The notes under the pieces: model-generated | The model's database searches: none | Seen by the model: only the letters and a program-made list of their open reading frames with translations | What the model was told of the DNA's origin: nothing | Shown: piece by piece, positions 58,111 through 64,000 of the stretch | Layout of the letters: the number at the start of each line of letters is the position of its first letter | Numbering within the stretch: the stretch's first letter is position 1 | Assembly (NCBI GenBank): GCA_002682825.1 | Contig: NOKP01000025.1 | Location: 651,393 to 715,392 of the forward strand | Direction of reading: 5' to 3' | Source: Neonectria sp. B-13 | Lineage: Eukaryota; Ascomycota; Sordariomycetes; Hypocreales; Nectriaceae | DNA: 64,000 bases | Position numbers and translations under genes: made by a program

Positions 58111-59942
58111 CGAAGTCACATAGGGTGCCCTTGAGCCCAATACTCGGGTGTAATTATGATATGTCGGATGGACACGAATTTACGCAGACACGACCATAGA
58201 TAATAGTCAGCTCAGAAGAGGACAAAAAGATTGCAAGATCATAATTCAGATATTTACCCAATGAGACATGGTATCCAGGGCCGTCCCTAGAGGCCAAAGA
58301 CCAAGAGAAGCGACATACATGGCTGGAGACGGTGTGAGAGGCACGAGTACACCAGGACGCCTGATAGCTGCGTAAGTAAATATCAAGAACCTAGATGGGA
58401 TGGATTCTTGGTGATTTCCCGTCGTTATCGTGGACTCGTGGTCCGTACAGCTGAATGATAGGAGGCTTTGAGAAATTGATACTCGACTGGATGGATACAG
58501 ACTGTAAACACGCCGTTCCGCACTGGCCCATGGTTCATCTTGATGGCGATGCCATCTAAAGAGTTTCTACTACGTTTCTGCCCTCGAACCAACCGTCTCC
58601 GACGCCTCATCAGCCATGTCTCAGCCCTCGCAGCATCTTACCCCCCGTCCCCTTTGTTTGATTCTTCTGCACCGTATCCCACACTTCCTACGCCCACAAC
58701 CGTCGCAGCCCCGGCGCCCTCGCGGCCCCGACACGGTGACACCGATGCCAGACGCCGGCCCTCGCCGGCCGCGGACTCGCAAGCCGGACAACGCGGCCGC
58801 CGTTCCCGCGCAGAGAGGGTTTCCACTCTCCGCACGGTCGCAGTTCGCAGCCAGCCAGCTCACACCCCCCTTGTCGCGGCGGCTGAAAGAGGACTAATGT
58901 GGATGCGGGGGGATCGCTCCACACTGTGTGAGGTGTTGGCAGTGGGTTCTCTGCGGAGGGGAAGGGGATCGAGGGAGAAGAGAGAGAAGGGGAAGAGAGA
59001 GGGATAAATGCGAGGAGCGGACAGCTTGGGGGAAAAGGAGGCTATTCGGGGCGACGGGAAGGGCGGGAGCGGCAATGGGCTTGGTGGTTGTCTTGGACTG
59101 TTGGCTATCGAGCTGGGCTGACTGACTCGGGCTGGGCTGCTGGTTGGTTTTAGCTCGAGCAGGGGTCGCCTTTGTACCGGTAACTCAACCCGTGATGCGG
59201 CGAAGAGAGGGAGGGCACCTGAAGGCATGTAAACCGATTGTATTAGCAGCCGTCCATCCCAGGCTGTCCCGGTCTCCTCTGGCCTGCACTGTACTGCAAT
59301 GCGTTTAGACTAGTGCAGCAACCGTCCATGCTAAAATCAATCCTCCCGGCCCGTTCACGATTCATGCGAATGGTCATCTGCTTGGTTCAGGTTCAGGGCT
59401 TGGAAGACAGATGACGACGCCATACACTAATGAGCTAAGGCCTGACGTCTTGACGTCTGAGATCCGAGGGTGCCTGACCTGAGGTCTCAGGATCCGAGGT
59501 GTCAGTCACGACTCAAGCCGCAGCCACCCAGGTCCATCTTGGTGGTGTAGTCCAGTCATTATCAAAGACCCCATCGTTGCACCGACATTCTGTTTGTTCT
59601 CGACAGCCCAGCTGATCACTCGCCCACGGCCAGTTTCATTCCACCCTCCCCACGAAACCCGCAATGACAGGCGAAGCCAAAACGCCAAGTGGCGTCAAAG
59701 CCTCCGTCCGCCGAAGCCCAAAAACTCTCTCTGGCGATCGATCCCAAGGTTTTCTTTTTCTTTCTTTCTTAAAGAGTCATGGCCTCTAAAATAGGCCCGA
59801 GGGGCGTGATCCGGGAGGAACGGCGTTGGCTGGGAGGGTTCCTGCGTCGGCCCGCCTCCGTTGGTTGACGAAGCGGCCAACGGAAATCGAGAGGACCCGA
59901 ATACTATAGACGAGTGTTCGACGGCGCAGAAGTTGGATAGCC

Positions 59943-59974
59943 ATCCCGTGATCCCGTGATCCCGTGATTCCCGT
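59943..59974. repeat. 8-bp tandem repeat ATCCCGTG
   Basis: Three perfect ATCCCGTG units followed by ATTCCCGTC, noncoding. Confidence 0.9.
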
Positions 59975-60105
59975 CCGCCCGGAAACGGCATGGCCAAGCC
60001 TCCCTCGATCCTAGAAACACGTCTTAGACGCCTCCGCCTCCGCCTTCGCCTCCGCTTCTCCGTCTTTGTTCCCGTGATGATCCATTCTTTATTGCCCTCT
60101 CATCA

Positions 60106-60270
60106 TCGCGGCCGCCTCGGGGATAAAACGCCATCCCTTCTCCTCCATAAACTCTGTCCGTATATGTCCTCACACGCCCCCCTGCCCGATTCCGCCCGTC
60201 CGGGCCGTTCCCGCCATCGAGAAACAAAGACAGCAGGGCAAGCTTCCCGAATACCGGGAGATTGATCTTC
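60106..60270. repeat. Diverged duplicated block, copy A
   Basis: Collinear with 61055-61255: shared blocks in the same order are CGGCCGCC, AAAACGCCAT, TTCTCCTCC, AAACTCT, TCCGCCCGTCCGGG, CGTTCCCGC, GGGCAAGC, and GAGATT followed by GATCTTC. Confidence 0.7.
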
Positions 60271-61054
60271 TTCCCTGAGTTGTGCTACAAACACGGCCCA
60301 TGTTTGATCCCGTACTGCATTTGGAGCAGTGTACGAGGGTCAACTACCGGCCTATTGATGTCCAAGTAGCCAAACATGCATCCACCGTCTGTTTTCCGCA
60401 ACTCTTCTACAATCAGAGGCAGCAGGTATGTTTCTACAATATTATATATGTGCCTATGACACCTCGCGGCTTCCTCCCAATTTCTCTCTATAGTCAGGCG
60501 AGACGCCATCTCGGTGTTAATACCCATCTCCATGTGTGTCGCCAAGTGCTTTTCGTAATATCACTGCTGAAGATGGGTCTTCTGGTTTGATAGGGGGCTG
60601 CGGGAGAACAAAGGGCATCTTGTAGGAGGCCCAGCTGTTCGAGAATAGCAGGGAGGTACGGTAGGAGAAGATAGCGAATATCTGCATAGAACACAAGCGC
60701 CAGTGAAGACAAAGTTGTTCCTCAGAGCAGTCATACAGATCGAGCTTGATGCGAAGCCAAAGTCGACGAAGACGGTCGGTCTCCTTTTATTCTCACCGTT
60801 GACCGTCTTCTTGTCGACGATTAGGTCCCTGGGGTATTTGTGCGTTGAATACGTAGAGAGTGCATTGCAAAATGGAGTTGTCGACCCATAGTGGCTCCTG
60901 GACATGCAATACAGATGAGGGATGTATTATGCTTCAGACCGAAAGCCTTCGACTTGAGCATGGGGCAATACTCTCTCCGCTTACAGCCTCTGTCCGTCCT
61001 GTCCGTGTCTCTGATATTCCCGTCATCGCCAACAAGCCATTCTCTTCTCGTCGT

Positions 61055-61255
61055 CGGCCGCCCAGGAAGTAAGAAGAAGAAAGAAAAAACGCCATGGACC
61101 GATCCATTCTCCTCCGCAAAACTCTATCTCTGCCGCCGGCCGCCCCTCGAATCCGCCCGTCCGGGGATTTTCGTTCCCGCGATGGTGACGACAAACCCAA
61201 CAAAAGTAAAAAGGGCAAGCCCCCGGCCGCCACCGCGAGATTCGATCTTCCCACA
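61055..61255. repeat. Diverged duplicated block, copy B
   Basis: Partner of 60106-60270, direct orientation, about 950 bp downstream. It differs mainly by insertions (an AAGAAG-rich run and a second CGGCCGCC). Noncoding as far as I can see. Confidence 0.7.
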
Positions 61256-62030
61256 TTCCAGCTCGTAAGACGCACGTTTCCGGTCCCGGAAAGTGGGAAG
61301 TGGGAGGGCGGAATGGGCGCCGTCCTTGGTAGGATTGGAGAGAGAGGGGGGAGAGAGAGAGAGTGAGAAAGTGACCCGTGGTTCTGGAACCGTCCCAGGA
61401 GGGTGGGAGGCGAAACGCCATGGGCGGAAGGTTCTCTGGGTTTTGTGGGAATATATCTAGCTTGGCATACTTGGAAGAAGGGGAGACGGAGGAGGACGAG
61501 GAGGACGAGGAGGGAGGCCGGCCCTCCCTGCCTTGAGTAGTGGTGGCCTAGTAATCCTTCTAGAGATGGAGAGAGATACGTAGAGAGAGAATGGGGAGAG
61601 AGAAGGGGAGAGGAAACGAGTGCTGGAAATGGTGGATGGATGGATGGAAAACACCAAGGCTGAGATATCGTCACATCACAACAGTCACCGGGAATTCCAC
61701 CAACCTGTCTCTCCTCATCCTCCCTTCCTCCTCACCCAACACCTCCCATCCCATCCCATCTCACACGCCCCGTTACTCCAGCTTCCCTCCCATCCCCATA
61801 CCACTCCCCCTCTCCAAACCCGCATTCCAGCCGCCCGCCACGTCCCTCTTCCGCATACCATCACGCCGCCTCGTTCCTGGCATCCCGGCCAAAGAAAGTC
61901 CTCCCTGGGTGCCCATGCTTGTCTCAGGTCCTCCTGTTTATTTTCGCACCGCGGGAAAAGATACAAATTGAATTTCTTGTCTCTCTCTCGCTGTGTGTTC
62001 CATTCGCCTCACGCCCCCCCTTTTTTTTGT

Positions 62031-62056
62031 GAGAGAGAGAGAGAGACAGAGAGAGG
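62031..62056. repeat. (GA)n microsatellite
   Basis: A GA dinucleotide run with one GACA interruption, directly after a T8 run. Confidence 0.95.
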
Positions 62057-62416
62057 GTGGAGGAGATACTTTTCCGTCGCTATTCCTGCTGCGCTGCGTC
62101 GTGGGAAATCGCGTCTACCAAGGTGCAGAAGTATTTGGCTTTCCTTCTCGAGGCTTCAAAAATCAAACAAGATGCGAGAAGGAAGCATCCAGTCCTGCGC
62201 CGGTGTTGGACTCGGTGGTCAACCGAAACCCCCTTTTTTCCTTTTCTTGGTTTCCGTTGACACAGCATCAAACTTCCTCGTCGCACATTGAGAGGGTACA
62301 GTAAAAGTTAGTATGCGATATTCTGGACAACATCGCCATGTTCTGTAATTGCCTTCCCGTCTCAGGAGACAGAGTACGTGTTTGTTCACTTGTCTATGTA
62401 TTCATTCCGTCCTCGG

Positions 62417-62446
62417 CTCTCTCCTCTCTCCTCTCTCCTCTCTCCC
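62417..62446. repeat. (CTCTCTC)n repeat
   Basis: About four copies of a 7-bp CTCTCTC/TCTCTCC unit within a CT-rich tract. Confidence 0.9.
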
Positions 62447-63635
62447 GGTATTGTTTCTGTCCGCTTCGACTTACACTGTACCGCAAAGTACCTCCTCCTT
62501 TCCCCCATCTGTCTTATTCCTACCCCTCTTTCTCATCGTCTCGTCTCGTCTCGCCTCGCCTCACCTCCTAACTCGGTCCGTCCCTCTCTCGCCATGACTC
62601 TTCATCGACAGACTCTCCCTCGACAGAAACCATGGCTCAGACACGCCCCCTCCTCCACCCAATAAACTCCAGCGTATCCAAACAAGCAAAACGAAAGTCC
62701 CCTAGAATGACAGAGGCTCCATCGTGTTCCATCCCCATCCATAACCTTACCGCCTCCCTTCTCCTCTTCTTCTTGCGCCGTCGCCGTAGCCCGCCCGCGT
62801 CCCCGTCTGTGGTGCTACGTAGTCTCCAGAATGGTGACACAGGGCGTGTGTGTTTACCGTTTTCCCCCCCTCTCTCTCTTTACCCTATTTCTCCGTCGTC
62901 TCTCGGTGGCTTTTTTGGCTCTTCCCACACCTTTTGTTTTATTTCATCTCGGATCTGGCCGCCCACAAACGGCCGTCCGTCCTTTGGGTCTCCGTTTCAC
63001 GCCATCGCCGAGGCGGACTCGAGACTTACCGGGCGGGTGGGTTGACACAAAAGGGGGCCAGAGGGGATGGGCGGCACGGCTAGGCAAGGTACGACGACGG
63101 ACTACGAACTGCAGAAAGAACGGATGATATTGGTTAGCCATCTATTGCCACATGGTCGTTGTTGCCGCTTCATCACCTCGAGGACTATGAGATGGAAATC
63201 TCACTCATCCATCTGTCCCTCGTGGTAATCAACTAGCCACTGCATTTGAACTTCTAAAACAATGCTTCTTCCTCGTCCATCGCGTCTAGCTCGCCTCGAC
63301 CGTTCCCGCAGCCAATTTCGCACCCCTCCCCCTTCGCCGCGCCTAATTAAATCCACCTGAACCGTTAATTTAGTCCGGCAAACTCGGGGGGGTGGAAGAG
63401 GGGAGGAGATCGACGTAAACCTACCAATTGCCTCCGCCCGCAAGCTAGATTACCGGCCATACTGTGGCTGGCTGACAGACGGGAAGCAAATCTGTGGCCA
63501 TGTGTGTATTCGTAGTCGTGCCCTGTTCGCCCTGTGAAGTAGGGTGGTGCAGTTGGAGAGGTGGCTCGATGTCGGCAAGCGGGGAAAAGTGAGAGGGGGT
63601 GTACCACATCTTGTGATAACTCTGTTTGCTTTGCA

Positions 63636-63729
63636 TTGCGTGCGTGCGTGCGTGTGCATGTGTATTTGTGTGTGTGTGTGTGCGTGTGTCAGTCAGCAAA
63701 GTGTACTGTACGTACGTATATGTGTGTGT
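63636..63729. repeat. (GT)n/(TGCG)n alternating tract
   Basis: TGCG repeats, then TG repeats with interruptions, then ACGTACGTATATGTGTGTG: about 90 bp of largely alternating purine-pyrimidine sequence. Confidence 0.9.
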
Positions 63730-64000
63730 CTCTTTGGTTCGCGGCGGCGCATGCAGCATAACGTGCTATACCCGCGTGTCGTTGTTGTTTCTGCTGCTGT
63801 GAGCGCCCTAACATACACGGCCTTAATCTCTGACATGCTCGCTAACCATAGTATCCTGTGTTGGTTACAATGTGTTTCTGTTGGTGGTGCATCTCACCCT
63901 GACCGTGGATGGTCATGACCAACACCACGAGTCCACAGTTGGCACATCACCAACATGGTCATGTTCGTCCTCGCCTTTTGCCTGATTCGGCAACTCCGTA

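Larger units (their letters stand above)
58111..64000. other. 5.9-kb region without a recognised gene
   Basis: From the F-box stop to the window edge I find no gene model. The strand composition alternates between GA-rich and CT-rich stretches (for example CT-rich at 61690-61870, 62400-62600 and 62850-62900), as in long fungal promoters and leaders. It holds several microsatellites and a diverged duplicated block (separate entries). It may be the upstream region of a gene beyond 64000. Confidence 0.5.

Noticed and set aside
58190..58202. ACGACCATAG, which occurs in fungal 5S rRNA
   Set aside because: The following sequence does not continue as 5S rRNA; it is a chance 10-mer.
61094..61366. 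90-codon frame MDRSILLRKTLSL..
   Set aside because: It lies in duplicated block B; the related block A does not keep the frame, and no family match is seen.
1..64000. Search for a biosynthetic cluster, transposon, CRISPR-like array or integrated virus
   Set aside because: No polyketide or peptide synthetase, transposase, reverse transcriptase, spaced-repeat array or viral gene was recognised; tandem repeats are micro- or minisatellites.

Overview
The window is nuclear DNA from a filamentous ascomycete (Pezizomycotina), most likely a Sordariomycete. The grounds are short GT..AG introns with CTAAC/CTGAC branch sites, long pyrimidine-rich leaders, compact protein-coding genes on both strands, and protein families typical of this group (Zn2Cys6 regulator, Sed5, Pmt2, Pan3, Rim2-type carrier). 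I cannot name the genus. I see no tRNA, 5S rRNA, transposon, CRISPR array or biosynthetic cluster. Gene models were joined by eye from splice signals, reading frame and recognisable family sequence.

Layout. 0-2.5 kb: the 3' part of a zinc-type sorbitol/polyol dehydrogenase (+), convergent with a glycerol-dehydrogenase-like aldo/keto reductase (-). 3.9-5.1 kb: Sed5 (-). 7.9-18.1 kb: one very large repeat-rich protein of about 3,280 residues (+), which I do not recognise. 22.1-24.3 kb: Sec2-type Rab exchange factor (+). 25.3-28.6 kb: protein O-mannosyltransferase 2 (-), divergent from the SF3a1/Prp21 splicing factor (+, 30.2-31.9 kb). 33.8-34.5 kb: Snx3/Grd19 sorting nexin (+), convergent with the Rim2-type pyrimidine nucleotide carrier (-, 35.6-37.0 kb). 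37.6-39.7 kb: a regulator with an internal Zn2Cys6 cluster (-), divergent from LSm7 (+, 41.5-42.1 kb). 42.9-45.5 kb: PAN3 (-), convergent with LSm7 and divergent from a Ubx2/FAF2-like UBX protein (+, 47.0-48.6 kb). 50.1-51.9 kb: Lsb5-like VHS/GAT protein (+). 56.3-58.1 kb: F-box-like protein (+). 58.1-64 kb: no gene found.

Most genes are housekeeping genes for membrane traffic and the secretory pathway (Sed5, Sec2, Pmt2, Snx3, UBX protein, Lsb5) or for RNA processing and decay (SF3a1, LSm7, PAN3). Nothing shows that they form one system; the layout is ordinary fungal gene order. The less ordinary items are the giant protein with four kinds of in-frame tandem repeat, a diverged duplicated block in the empty right end, an 18-bp minisatellite between LSm7 and PAN3, a long acidic Pmt2 tail ending in an HDEL-like tetrapeptide, and several introns whose retention would stop translation at once.
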